Source: Hyperoodon ampullatus
Taxonomy: Eukaryota; Chordata; Mammalia; Artiodactyla; Ziphiidae
NCBI GenBank assembly: GCA_949752795.1
Contig: OX457061.1
Coordinates: 6,879,239 to 6,943,238, forward strand
DNA: 64,000 bases
Direction: 5' to 3'
In this document: positions 43,516-53,780 of the stretch, piece by piece
How positions within the stretch are numbered: the stretch's first letter is position 1
How the letters are laid out: the number at the start of each line of letters is the position of its first letter
Program-made: the position numbers and the translations under genes
Notes under the pieces: generated by a model
What the model saw: the letters and a program-made list of their open reading frames with translations, nothing else
Databases searched by the model: none
Told to the model about the DNA's origin: nothing

Positions 43516-43580
<65 letters not shown>
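43511..43580. repeat. (CT)n(CA)n compound microsatellite
   Basis: About 48 bases of CT with one CC slip, then about 22 bases of CA. It abuts the candidate element just upstream. The frame encoding 'RERERERE' across it is repeat translation. Confidence 0.95.
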
Positions 43581-44200
43581 TCCCTTTCTCCATCAGTCTG
43601 TAAGGCCCGGTGACAGAGCCCAGCTGGGTCCCTGCCCAGCCCCCAGTTGTGGGGACAAAACAGACATAGAGCCCCCCCTCCCAAGGACTTGAGAAATGCC
43701 CCTCAATGAGAATAACCAGGGAGCCTGTGACCCAACCCTACCCTCACGAGGACCACGGCTCAAGACCCCGTAGTCTCCACCCCAAGCATCCCTTCCCACT
43801 GGGTCGAGAACCCAACACACAGGATATGACAGCAGTGATGGTGCTTTTGAAAGCTGGGTGGGGGGGTGGTGAACCTGAGCTGCCCAGGGACCCCTTCCTT
43901 CCCGGGATATAGCCTCTCCCCTTCCCCAGTCGGAAGCTTTGATTGCTGGGTCCCAGTGGAAGGAACGTGAAGGCAAGGAAGGGGACTTTGAAGGACTTTG
44001 CAAACCTGGAGGAAAAATCCTCAAGATTCTAGAATGTTTTATACTGCAGACTCTCTGGGATGAGTCGGGAACACTAGAAGGGAAGGAGGATGGCCTGAGT
44101 TTTTCTTTGGTAAAGGCAGGATCTGGAGGGACTGTCGGGCAGCTCTGACCCATACCAGTAAGTGGCATCGTTGTTACCCCAAGGCCAGGTCCAGAAATCT
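43581..44200. other. Unique sequence, no feature seen
   Basis: No repeat family, RNA gene or domain is recognised. A 191-codon minus frame begins here and runs into the microsatellite; rejected as coding. Confidence 0.35.
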
Positions 44201-44214
44201 GGGTTCAGCCTCAT

Positions 44215-44700
44215 CTCCCCACATCCCTCCCCCTCCACAGCTGCAATCATCAAGCCCCTTCCCCTTACCTCCTAGAGAGCTTTCGCATCAGCCTTCTTCT
44301 CTCAGCCCCATGGCCACTACCCTTTGCCTGGAGACTCCCCGGACCCCTGGCCTCTGGTCTTTCCTTGTACTCCATTCTGCCCCCCAGCCGTACAGGACTC
44401 ATCTAGAACACTCTCCGACCATGCCTCTCCCTGCATCAGGCCTCCCGGCTCCCAGCACCCCTGGGAGAGAGGCCAGCTCCCGGATGCACCCTCAGGCCGG
44501 GTCTCCCCACCTCCCTGCTCTGTTGGCCTCATTCACTCTTCACCCTCAGCCATGATCTTGTTTATTTATTTGGTTACTTGGTTGATGTTTCCTCCCATCC
44601 ATCTCCCACTGGAATGTAATTCAGGGGGTCAGAGACCAGCTCCCTTTTGTTCACCTTTGTCAGCACCTGTCACCTGGCAGGGATGCTGGGCGGCTATAGA
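44215..44700 (+). mobile_element. L2 LINE 3' region
   Basis: 'gatcttgtttatttatttgg', 'ttacttggttgatgtttcct', 'ccactggaatgtaattcagg' and 'cacctttgtcagcacctgtc' match the L2 terminus in order. The L2 end phrase recurs at about 44990-45030 ('cagtgcctggcacacagtag', 'gtgctcaataaatgttggt'). Confidence 0.8.
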
Positions 44701-45324
44701 GAGAGTCAGGACACGAGGCCCGCCCAGGAGGGACACAGCCAATGACCGGCTGTTTCCCGAAGACCACAATTGCCTCACCCTCCACCCCTCTGCCAGAAAT
44801 GCCCCTCAGCTGCCAGCTTCCACCCCCACTTCCAGCCTCGGCGTGGATGTCATTTCTTCCCGAAGGCTCCTGACTCTCCAGCTGCATCAGTCTCCAGCCC
44901 TGGGCTGATCTGAGCCTGGATGACCATCGAGGCAGTGTGGCCAGTTCACTTGTCTGCCTCTCCCATCGCATGGTGGGCTTCCTGGAGGCTCACTCACAGT
45001 GCCTGGCACACAGTAGGTGCTCAATAAATGTTGGTCTTCACAGGTGAATTAGCCCAGAATGCTGGCACTATCTCCAGCACAGCCCCTGCCTTCCTCTGGC
45101 CTGATCTCCCCTCTGCCTGGGGCTCTGAGGGTCCTAGGGCCAGAGTGGACGTAACCAGGCTGAGTGACACAGACAGAAAGTGCTCTGGGGACCCTGTAAC
45201 TAGGGACTCTGCCCTGGAAAGGGGGCAAAGACTTCTGGGATGACTATGCTTTGAAGGGCAGGAGGACGGGTTGGGGCAGAAAAGAGGAGAATATGACTTT
45301 TACTAATGAAAAATTGCAAGCCGG

Positions 45325-45500
45325 ACACCAGTGCTTTAGATGGGTTCCCTTGCCTTTTCCTTGTTACGACCTTTTGGATAAGCAGTTTTGCCCCCAGTCT
45401 TCAGATAACAGGTGGCCAAAGAGACCTGAAGCCACTTACCCAGGATCACACAGCTACATGCGGCACATCCAAATTCAAAGCCGGTGTGGCTGGTTCCAGG
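45325..45500 (-). repeat. MIR SINE, antisense
   Basis: 'cttcagataacaggtggcca', 'agagacctgaagccacttac' and 'ccaggatcacacagctacat' are diverged antisense MIR. Confidence 0.65.
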
Positions 45501-45664
45501 GGCCATGTCCTTGCTCCACCTAGTGTGCCAGGGACGACTGTCCATCCATCGTGCCTGCGTCTGGGGACAGGTAACCTGCCGGGCAAACGCCGGGCGGCTG
45601 GATGGAATCGTGGGGGCAGCAATTACCTAAGAAGGCTATGAGCACCAATTCCCCCACCCCAGAG

Positions 45665-45845
45665 GTCTGTAGTGAAAGCCAGAGGGAAGGTGGGTCAGTC
45701 ACTTGTCCCCTCTGTGCCTCAGTTTTCTTGTCTGTAAAATGGGGACATAATGGCTCCTGCTTCATACTGAGGATAAATGTCTCTAAAGTGCTCAGAACAG
45801 TGCCTGGCACAGAGAAAGCATCGTGTAAATGGTTTTAAATAAACA
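45665..45845 (+). repeat. MIR SINE
   Basis: 'cccctctgtgcctcagtttt', 'cttgtctgtaaaatgggga', and 'gctcagaacagtgcctggca' form a well-preserved sense MIR 3' half. A smaller sense MIR scrap lies at 46410-46475. 45850-46400 has nothing I can name. Confidence 0.85.
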
Positions 45846-46546
45846 AATAGGGAATGTGGTAGGTCTGAGTCCAGGCAGAGGGGCAGAGGGGCAGAGAAGC
45901 CCCCGGGATGTCTCTGGACCGGGAGGGTCCACGGACCCTGGGGCAGCAGGAGGCAGGGATGCTGTGCTAGGGCTGGGGTGAGTGGTCATGGCTTTGCTTT
46001 CCCCAGCCAGAGGCCAAGGCAGATCCTTGGAGAGCCCTGGGAGGGCTCAGTGAGGCCACGAGATCTGAGGTCCATGGGCAGCCCCCTCCCCTGGACCTTG
46101 GAGGCTGAGCAGCAGGAAGGCTGCCCAGCACAGCGCCCTTCTGGATCCAGGCCAGGAGACGGAATAAGCGTTCTTCTCTCCTTCACCCAAATGGGCACAC
46201 GAGCACATAGGCTCCTGGGTCACACCCCCAAGGAACTGAGAGGTGAGACAGTCTCCTGAAGATGAGTTATCTGGTCAGGGAGCGGGGCACGTCCCCCATC
46301 AGCATCCATCACAATTAAAATATAAAATCATACAGACACGCCGAGGCAGAGGGATGGCGACAGTTCACAAGGCTTTTGCTTTTCAGTTCTGCAAAACTGT
46401 CTGTGAGGCTTCGGTAAAACACTGCACCTCTCCGAGCCTCCGTCTCCACACTTTGCAAAGGGGGTATCTTGTCATAGCTGGGGACTACACAGCTCAGGGA
46501 ACCTCGGTGATTCTACCAGATGAAAGAAAAAGAATTTATCCTTTAA

Positions 46547-46868
46547 GAAAGCCCTACTGGGCTTACCCTGGTGGCACAGTGGTTAAGAATCCGCCTGCCA
46601 ATGCAGGGGACAGGAGTTCGGGCCCTGGTCCGAGAAGATCCCACATGCCGCGGAGTAACTAAGTCCGTGCGCCACAACTACCGAAGCCTGCGCACCTAGA
46701 GCCCGTGCTCTGCAACAAGAGAAGCCAATGCAATGAGAAGCCCGAGCACCACAACGAAGAGTAGCTCCCGCTCGCCGCAGAGAAAGCCCGTGCAGCAATA
46801 AAGACCCAACGCAGCCAAAAATAAAAATTAATTAATTAATTAAAAAAATAAAAACGAAAGCCCTACTG
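46547..46868 (+). mobile_element. CHR-type tRNA SINE, long subtype
   Basis: The body is 46560-46855, with a perfect 13-base duplication (gaaagccctactg at 46547-46559 and 46856-46868). The A box is intact. The B box is altered (ggagttcgggccc). The tail 'aattaattaattaattaaaa' is AT-rich. Confidence 0.95.
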
Positions 46869-46869
46869 A

Positions 46870-47264
46870 TTTACTCTGTTAATTCCTCAGATGGGGAGGG
46901 AGCATTGCTAAGGCAGGAGGATCAGTGACCTATACCCACTAGACCAAGGTCAGAGGCAGAATTTGAGGCTGTCAGATCCCCGAGAGGCCTGTGGCCAAGC
47001 CACCTGGCCCTCTGTGTGTCCCCGGGCCCAGAGCCCTCCCCTCCCCCTGTCTCCAGACTTTGCTCCCAGTCCGGCAGGCCTGTCACCTCTGTTCTTTTCA
47101 CCTCCCTGACCCTCACGACAGGCCCTCTCATTCCCTGAAAGGAGGAATTGCAGCCAGGAAGGCCAAGTTCCGTGGTACCTGAAAGTCCCCTCTTGGACTG
47201 TGGGTGTCATTCTTGCTTGATCACCAAACCCCCTTACACACACACCCCAAATACGGAGCCTCCA
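46870..47264. other. Unique sequence, no feature seen
   Basis: Repeat scraps are too weak to name; no RNA or coding feature. 47400-47690 is likewise unremarkable GC-rich DNA. Confidence 0.35.
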
Positions 47265-47400
47265 CAAAGCCCCTTATTAAGAAATTGGTCAATTTCCTGC
47301 TAATTAAAACAAATACTATGCCACATTAAAGGCCAATTAATTTCCAGAGCTGCCAGGGAAACATCGCCTGGAAAATGTGCACCCCCGCCCCCTCAGCAAA
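47265..47400. promoter_or_regulatory. Candidate conserved element, homeodomain-type sites
   Basis: Repeat-free AT-rich block: 'cccttattaagaaattggtc', TAATTA at 47301-47306, 'ccacattaaaggccaattaa' with AATTAAT at 47335-47341, then a GC-richer 'gctgccagggaaacatcgcc'. Several TAAT cores within 75 bases are typical of developmental enhancers. Confidence 0.4.
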
Positions 47401-47699
47401 GGGCAGCTGCGCAGCGCCAGCAGCAAGGGGAGGAGGCCCAGCATCACGGGCCTCCAGCGAGGGTGGGAAGGAAGGGATGGCCAGCTGTGGACCAGGCAGC
47501 AGGAGGGGCTGCCAGGTGGGGCTTCCCTTTCCTGCAGACACCCCGCTCACCTAGCCCAGGAGCTTTGGACACCATCCCCCCCCCCCAGGAAACATAATCC
47601 CTAAGACCAAGTCTCCCAAGCCCACAACCAAAGGCAAGCATTTTCTCCATAACGGGTATCCTTAGTTTGTGAAAAATATGGGATCTGGAAGGCTTGCGA

Positions 47700-48365
47700 T
47701 CACCAGGCCCTGTACCCCTAAGTTATCTCACTGAGCCCCACAGCAGTCACTGGAGGGAGGTGCCATTGTCCCCATTTTGAAGATGAGCAAGTTGAGGTCC
47801 AGAGTCAGCAAGTCCCTCTCCTGAGGTCACAGCTTCCAGAGGCAGAGCAGGATATCTGTCAGGTCCCCCATGACTATACCCAGACAAACCTGCAGTGGCT
47901 CCTTTTACATTGAGGATTTTCCCATAACATAAAAAAGGGCGGGGGAATGACCACATCTGCATAAAAACAAATTTCATCGGCTGCATTTGTTCAAGGTGAG
48001 GCTTACCTGCTCCTGAATCATAAGAAAGCACCGGTTTACTGAGAGTTTAGTCCATGCCAGGAGGCCTTTTAGGCCCTGTACAGTTGTCAGCTCACTAAAT
48101 CCTCACTAGCACGTGAGGTTCAGAGAGGTTAGGTAATGTGCCCAAGGCCACACAGCCCGCCCATGTCTTAGCCATGGAAATCTGTCTTTAAGGTCCAAGT
48201 TTTTCTATTTCCTCAAGGTCAAAGCCAAGGTCTGTAGGTCTTCTCCTCTCCTGGTAGGGCAGTGAGCTACAGAAAAAAAACCCACTGGGTTCACCCTGTC
48301 ACTTCAGACACACCCCTTTCCCTCCCTGGGCCTCAGCTCTCTCATCTGCCAAATGGACTTGGTTC
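47700..48365. repeat. Cluster of MIR fragments
   Basis: Antisense at about 47715-47850 ('ccattgtccccattttgaag', 'tgagcaagttgaggtccag') and 48030-48165 ('aaatcctcactagcacgtga', 'ccaaggccacacagcccgc'). Sense at 48285-48360 ('cctcagctctctcatctgcc'). Confidence 0.75.
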
Positions 48366-48469
48366 AGTTTGAGCATCCTGCAGAGGCCCTCGGTCTGGGG
48401 CAGGTGGCTGGGAGTACAGCATCCAGCTAGAGGGTAGAAACAACCAACCCTCTGCCAGGACAGGGAGAC

Positions 48470-49300
48470 ATGGCTGCCTTGCCGTGAGCGGCAGAAAGAG
48501 GCCTAGTGGCCAGACAGGGACACAGTGAGAACAGTGGGGACAAGAGCCCAGGCAGGGCTGGCCACAGAGCACCCCCGGCCCGGCGGCCCCCGCACTGCAG
48601 ACAGCTCACAGGGCAGTGAGGGGGCATCCTCTCTGACCCCAGCAGCTCCAGTAGGACCTGGGTGGGTATCTGTTGCCCATCTACCCCCTGTTCTCCATTC
48701 CCCCCCACTCAATCCCGGAGATCAGTCGCTCTGCCAGGCCAGGAGTAGAAGGCCGTGGAGATAAGCAGGGGAGGGGCTAGGAGAGGTGCAGGGGCTGGGG
48801 TGGGACGGCGGGTGGGGGGGGCCCTCTGACCCTCCCCCTTGTGCTGAGCTCTAACTTGGAGGCCCCAGCATTTCATAGAAACTTCTCCCATGGGAATCAT
48901 CAGAGAGGCGCTCGGGCCTCCTGCTTCTCTTTGATAAGGGAGAGGAGGCGCCGGAGCGGGGAGGGGTCTGCTTCTGCCGTGAGCGCTCACAGCTTGGGGA
49001 TGGGCTGCAGCAGGAGAACCAGGCGGGAGGGAAACACGGACGCCACGTGGGCAGTGGCCACGGGGCCGCATGTGCACAGAGCTCTGAATGCATAGAGGAG
49101 GCCGAGCAACTCGCCGGGAGGGTGGTTCCCAGAGCAACTGACCACGGACTGGGGTCTGAAAGCAGCGTGGAGAGGAAAGGGCGCTCCTGACAGAGGGCAC
49201 AGCACAAGCAAAGGCCCGGCGGCCTGACATGAAAGAACATGGCATGCTGGGAGGACAGAGCAGCTCAGTGTGGTCAGTGGAGTCCAGTGGCTGGAGCTGA
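48470..49300 (-). mobile_element. L2 fragments, antisense, in GC-rich DNA
   Basis: The clearest part is 49175-49300: 'agggcacagcacaagcaaag' and 'gccctgacatg'-like wording ('cctgacatgaaagaacatgg'). The preceding 48470-49150 contains weaker matches and may be partly unique. No gene is supported, despite a 217-codon minus frame. Confidence 0.45.
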
Positions 49301-49364
49301 TGAGATGTGAGAGGCAGACCTGGCTTCACGCGGTCAAGACCTTCTGTGTCCTGCTCTGCCAAGT

Positions 49365-49640
49365 CTTTGAGTCAATAATGGTAACAATACTATCTGCTAT
49401 CGAACAGTTATCATGTGTCCAGCACCACGCTAAGTCCATCACAAGCACCGAGGCTCACTGACTCCTCCAACGATCCCATTACGTGAATACTATTATCATC
49501 CCCATTGACAGATGAGGTAACCGAGACCCAGAGAGGTTAGGTAAGTGGCTGATGGTCACACAGCTGATAATGGCTGGTCTGGGACTTGGATCCAGGCTCC
49601 CAGTTCTCACCCAGCAGCATGTGCTACCTCTAAGGAGTTC
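49365..49640 (-). repeat. MIR SINE, antisense
   Basis: 'caataatggtaacaatacta', 'cagcaccacgctaagtccat', 'attatcatccccattgacag' and 'tgatggtcacacagctgata' give a nearly complete antisense MIR. An antisense L2 scrap follows ('ctgggaaccacgagggattt'). Confidence 0.85.
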
Positions 49641-49849
49641 GTACTTCACCTTAACGCAACTGGGAACCACGAGGGATTTAAAGGGGAGTGGGTGGGTCAT
49701 ACAGTCTTGATGCTCCGAACCCCCGAGTCAGGCTTGTGGAGACTTGGCAGGTCTGTTTTCTTGGTCCACTGGTGGCTACAGGCCTTCCAGGGATCTGCCC
49801 CTGTCTTCCTTCTGCACTTTGCTAAACACCGGGGTTTGGCCTGAGTCTT

Positions 49850-50880
49850 CTGCCCCGGCTCACTATCCCTGGGGCTGGGGGGGCCGTCACTGCCAGGGAC
49901 ACAGACTCCCACCAGTCAGGGGTCTCAGCCCCTCCAGCCCTTCCTGGGTCCCCACATTGCCCACTCTCTTCCTTCTTTCCTTCCTCACTCAGGCATGGCA
50001 TCTATGGGGTGCACCTGGGACGTGACCCACAGTGGAGCTGAACAACCCTCAGAATGAACCCAGCAGAGGTGGCCTCCCCTCGGGTGCTGTAGCAGCCCCA
50101 CGCCCCTTCCCCACTTCCTTCCCAGCCTCCAGCCGCCGTCGGAGGGGTAGGGTCTCGGACACTGCCAAGAGTACTGGAGAGTTCCTTTCCACCATCTTGC
50201 CTCCAGAGGTTCTCTTTCATTCTCTCCCTCACCCCACACCGGCCAAGGGCCTCAGCATTACAGACATCAGACGACAGCAGATTTGGGAAACTCTTCAGGA
50301 TTTGCCCTGTCTGTCCTCCTTATTGTGCACGTGGAGAAGCTGAGTTCCAGACAAGGACAGTCAGCAGAGCAGCTGGGGACCGGCTTTGCTGGGCTCCTGG
50401 TCTCCCACCCTGCCACGCATTTACTGACAGCCCTGTGTTTTCACATAGGGGAATCTCACATTTGATCCTCACGTCCACTCAGAGCAGGAGGAGTTCAAAC
50501 AGGAAGACTGGGCTGTCCTGCTCTAGCTCCTTCTGTCTCTAAAAATGCAGAGTCTCCTATCAGCATCCGTAAAAAGAGGCAAGCAGTAGGTCAATGACTT
50601 GCCCAAGTTTGTGTACCAGGCTAGTCACAGTCAAAAGGGTCTCCTGTCTGAGGTTCTTCCTGTTCTTCAGTGTTAAGACTGGCAAATACGCTGGTCTTGC
50701 TTCCATTTCTGTGCTCATGGCAGACATGACTAATTGATCACAGAACTCTTTCCCTATAAGCCTCAGAATCCTTCTCAACACAGGCTTTAACAAGTGTGGA
50801 GTTGGCAACCAAGGTGACACCTGTTCACCGCTCTTCCTAGATTTTAGGTCTAGTCTGATCTTGTATCTGTCCCAGCACCT
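49850..50880. other. Mostly unique sequence
   Basis: I can support no gene, RNA or named repeat. Weak L2-like words occur near 50690-50800. The block ends in an L2 3' terminus. Confidence 0.35.
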
Positions 50881-50960
50881 GGCCTGGGCCCCAGTACATG
50901 GCACAGGTCACAGTGATAAACATTTGTTGAGTGAGTGAGTGAATAAATGGTGACTGTTGA
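50880..50960 (+). repeat. L2 3' terminus
   Basis: 'tgataaacatttgttgagtg' and 'agtgagtgaataaatgg' form the L2 end with a short TGAG/GAAT tail. Confidence 0.65.
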
Positions 50961-51167
50961 ATGAATAACACCTCCCAAAGCCAGTCCCCCTAGACCAGCT
51001 CCCTTCATCGTAACAACATGACCATAACAATAATAGCAATGACCCCAACATCTGAGGTTCCCCGAGTCCTCTAAGGCTCTTCAACTGAGATGCGGGACCA
51101 CCTGGGAAGTCATCTCCCTTGGCCACACGTCACCTGGTCTCCTGCCTCCTGGTCCAGCGCTCTGCCC

Positions 51168-51213
51168 CAGCCCGCCAGCCCCCCGCCCCAGCCCGCCAGC
51201 CCCCCAGCCCCAG
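51168..51213. repeat. Short tandem repeat (ccagcccgccagcccccc)n
   Basis: The phrase 'ccccagcccgccagccccc' is present about two and a half times in tandem, an ~18-base GC-rich minisatellite seed. Confidence 0.7.
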
Positions 51214-51405
51214 CTTGTCTTTCATTCTCTGGGTCAGTTAAAGTAGACCTGGGCCTCCATCTGGGGACTTGAAGGGTGTTGAGGGCGGGTCCTAGGGACT
51301 AGGGTGGGAACAAGTTAATTAGAAGTTTCCTCATCCTGCTTGGAATTTTAGAATTGCAGAATAGGGGAGATCACAGGGCCCTTATCTGTACAGGTTGGGA
51401 GAGAG

Positions 51406-51419
51406 TGGCCCTCTGGTGG
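51406..51419 (-). promoter_or_regulatory. CTCF-like motif 1
   Basis: The minus strand reads CCACCAGAGGGCCA, matching 13 of 14 positions of CCASYAGRKGGCRS, the CTCF core. It lies in MIR-like antisense DNA (the adjacent 'gcccaaggtcacccagag'). Occupancy is unknown. Confidence 0.45.
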
Positions 51420-51539
51420 GGGGGATGACCTGCCCAAGGTCACCCAGAGAGTTTGGCTGAGGTGGGTCTGCAGAGCCTAGTGTCAGAGTCCCCACGATGC
51501 CCTCTCATCTCCTGGCATCCTGTGCGTGCATAGTTAGTT

Positions 51540-51650
51540 GTTTATTTTATGTCTTTTTTAGAATTTGAGGCCCTTGGAGGGAGGGACCCTAGGCACCTAA
51601 TGTAAGGTTTGGCTTAAGATGGGTGCTCAATAAACAATGGATGAATGTAA
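51540..51650 (+). repeat. L2 3' terminus
   Basis: 'gaatttgaggcccttggagg', 'gagggaccctaggcaccta' and 'gggtgctcaataaacaatgg' are the L2 end. Its 'atgaatg' tail runs straight into the GGAA/GGAT array. Confidence 0.75.
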
Positions 51651-51905
51651 GGAAGGAGGAAAGGAAGGAAGGAAAGAACGAAGAGTGGGAGGGAGGAAGG
51701 AAGTGAGTGAATGAGTACGTGGATGGATGGGTTGGTGGAAGGATGGAGAGAAGGATGGGAGGGAGGAAGGACATGTGGATGGATGGACGGATGGACGGAA
51801 GGGCAGGTGGATGGATGGACCGATGGATGGATGGATGGATGGATGGAAGGGCAGGTGGATGGGTGGGTGGGTGACTGGATGGATAAAAGGAAGAAAGAAA
51901 GGGTG
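51645..51905. repeat. (GGAA)n/(GGAT)n tetranucleotide array
   Basis: About 260 bases: GGAA units first (aaggaaggaaggaaagaacg), then GGAT/GGAC units (tggatggatggatggatgga). The minus-strand HPSIHPS frames are repeat translation. GGAA repeats are potential ETS-family binding arrays. Confidence 0.95.
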
Positions 51906-52224
51906 GAATGAGTGATCGGTGACCGTCCCCTGCATGGGAGGCATCCAGTGACTCAGGGTGAGAGGACTGACTTTGACACAAGAGTAGGCAGTTCGCCCAT
52001 GGCCCCTCCCCCTCACCAGCATTTTCATTAGGACCCGTCTACTGCACCTGGCTCCTTGGTCCCTGCCCCGGGAAGATACAGATGCCTCTGCTGGCTTCAT
52101 TAAGGACCTATTAACCCAGTGTCTCTCATGCCTGGGTTATAGAAGCAGCTCTGAGCAGGGCTAACGATGCTTGTCACTGCAGACCTTGGTGGAGAGCCCC
52201 ACAGGGGCTCCAGTGGGGAGGGCC

Positions 52225-52445
52225 AGGAACCTGGGGTTACATCAAGGGTTTTAGAGCCGCACAGACCTGCCTGGTTTAATCCCAGTTCCTCTGCTAATTG
52301 GCTATGTGGCCTTGGGCAACTCACTTCCCTTCTCGTGCATCGCAGGTTTCTCACCTGTAAAATGGGGTAATAATGTGCTTGTTTGAAAATTCATTGAGCT
52401 ATTGCATGACATCACCCAGCACGGAGTAAGCGCTCGCTACAACCA
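52225..52445 (+). repeat. MIR SINE
   Basis: 'ctggtttaatcccagttcct', 'gtggccttgggcaactcact', 'tctcacctgtaaaatgggg' and 'gcacggagtaagcgctcgct' form an almost complete sense MIR. Confidence 0.9.
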
Positions 52446-52454
52446 GTGACATCC

Positions 52455-52680
52455 TGAGGACCCTCTGGGAGCTGCGAGGGGAGGAGCGCTCATTACACAT
52501 CGGCCATCTGGTGGGACAGGCAGGTGCTGTGACCGTCCTGAATTTATGGAAGAGGAAACTGAGGGTACCCGGATGATTAAGTGCTTGGCCAAAGCCTCAC
52601 TGCCTGGAAGGGACAGGGCCAGGATTCAAATGGAGGCAGTGGACGCCACAACTGAGCCATTTCCTGCCTGGCTACAGAGT
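52455..52680 (-). repeat. MIR-like, antisense
   Basis: 'gcgctcattacacatcggcc', 'tttatggaagaggaaactga' and 'ggacagggccaggattcaaa' follow antisense MIR order. Confidence 0.65.
52501..52514 (-). promoter_or_regulatory. CTCF-like motif 2
   Basis: The minus strand reads CCACCAGATGGCCG, 13 of 14 matches to CCASYAGRKGGCRS, in the same orientation as the motif 1.1 kb upstream. It lies within MIR-like sequence. Confidence 0.45.
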
Positions 52681-53036
52681 GGGAACAAAGCCTGGGGCGG
52701 GTGGGCGGGGCTGGTGGGGTGCCTCTCCCACCAGTGCCTTGAAGTGACAGCACAGCAGAGGGGAGGAGGAGCTGGGACAATAACGGAGATTTATGGCTTC
52801 CAGCTCGATTAACTGCACCATCTGGATGCCACACGTCCACCTGGAAGTATAAGGGACCCCAACACTTCCGTATAAATGTAGCAGGGAGGGACAAAAACAG
52901 TGGGAGAACTGGTGTGAGCTGCCGGGTTGACCGCAGGGCCTGTGTGGGGCCCACGTGGCTCTCCTAAAGCAGATGTACCCCTGAGGGTATCTCCCACCGA
53001 AAGGGCTGGGTCCCTACCAGTCTCAGGAGAGCCAGA

Positions 53037-53207
53037 ATGGCTGAAGCCCAGGATGCAGATGCAGAAGGAGGGCTGTGGTCCGAGCCACAGAAAAGGTCAG
53101 AGGATGAGCAGGAAGGTGGGGAGAATGGTAGTGATACAAACAACCCAAAGCTTGATCTCGGGGTGCAGGACAATCTGACCAACTTTGCGTTCCAGACCAC
53201 CTTCTAG
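53037..53207 (+). CDS. Candidate 56-aa acidic microprotein ORF (unrecognised)
   Basis: An ATG with A at -3 and G at +4 opens 56 codons ending in TAG. The frame is open upstream to 52968 as well. The N-terminal half is acidic and repeat-free (starts MAEAQDADAEGG, then WSEPQKRSEDEQEGGE). The C-terminal part (LGVQDNLTNFAFQTTF) runs into the head of a sense MIR that supplies the stop. It has 13 acidic and 3 basic residues, no signal peptide and no membrane segment. I do not recognise it. It could be a real small ORF, a fragment of an exon, or chance. Confidence 0.15.
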   Translation: MAEAQDADAEGGLWSEPQKRSEDEQEGGENGSDTNNPKLDLGVQDNLTNFAFQTTF

Positions 53208-53400
53208 CTGGGTAATCCCCAGCAAGTGATTTCACCTAAGTCTCTGTCCGCTCACCTGTGAAACTGGGATCATCATGGTACTAACCTCTCAGGGTTGTCT
53301 GAAGGCTAAATTAGATAAGGAAATGCACAGACCTGGGGGTAGTGCCTGGCACAGAGTAAGTTCCAGCAGTGGTGGTTGTGATTTTTATCTTCCCATTTGC
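53195..53400 (+). repeat. MIR SINE
   Basis: 'cttctagctgggtaatcccc', 'cagcaagtgatttcacctaa', 'tctcagggttgtctgaaggc' and 'agtgcctggcacagagtaag' give a nearly complete sense MIR. Confidence 0.9.
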
Positions 53401-53500
53401 CAGATGAGAAGACTGAGGCCTCAAGAAGGTAAGTGACTTGCCTCAGATTGTATAGTTTGTTGGTGGCAGAGCTTGTGCCAAAGATGGACCTCAGGGCCCA
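53395..53500 (-). repeat. MIR fragment, antisense
   Basis: 'atttgccagatgagaagact' and 'gtgacttgcctcagattgta' are the antisense MIR core, directly after the sense MIR. Confidence 0.75.
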
Positions 53501-53554
53501 AGGCGGCAATCCTGAGTCATACCAGGGAGAGTGGTAAATCTCTTCCAGCTCCAA

Positions 53555-53780
53555 TAAGAGCTGCCATGTTCTGAGCACCTACTCTGTGCCTGGCGCCGTG
53601 CTAAGAGCTTTTATGCATAACTTAATGGAACCGTCACAACTTACGAGGTAGGCACAGCATTGTCCTTATTGTCCAGAGCTACAAGCTTTGGGGGGGCCAA
53701 GGCAGTTCACCACCAGGACTGGTTCTGAAGCCCTGGTTCTCAGCACACGCTACTACCCTTTGAACAGAGGTGGCAGCCTG
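53555..53780 (-). repeat. MIR SINE, antisense
   Basis: 'ctgagcacctactctgtgcc', 'tggcgccgtgctaagagctt' and 'cttaatggaaccgtcacaac' are antisense MIR. The remainder is diverged. Unique sequence follows to the CA array (about 53800-54630), without a supported feature. Confidence 0.75.
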
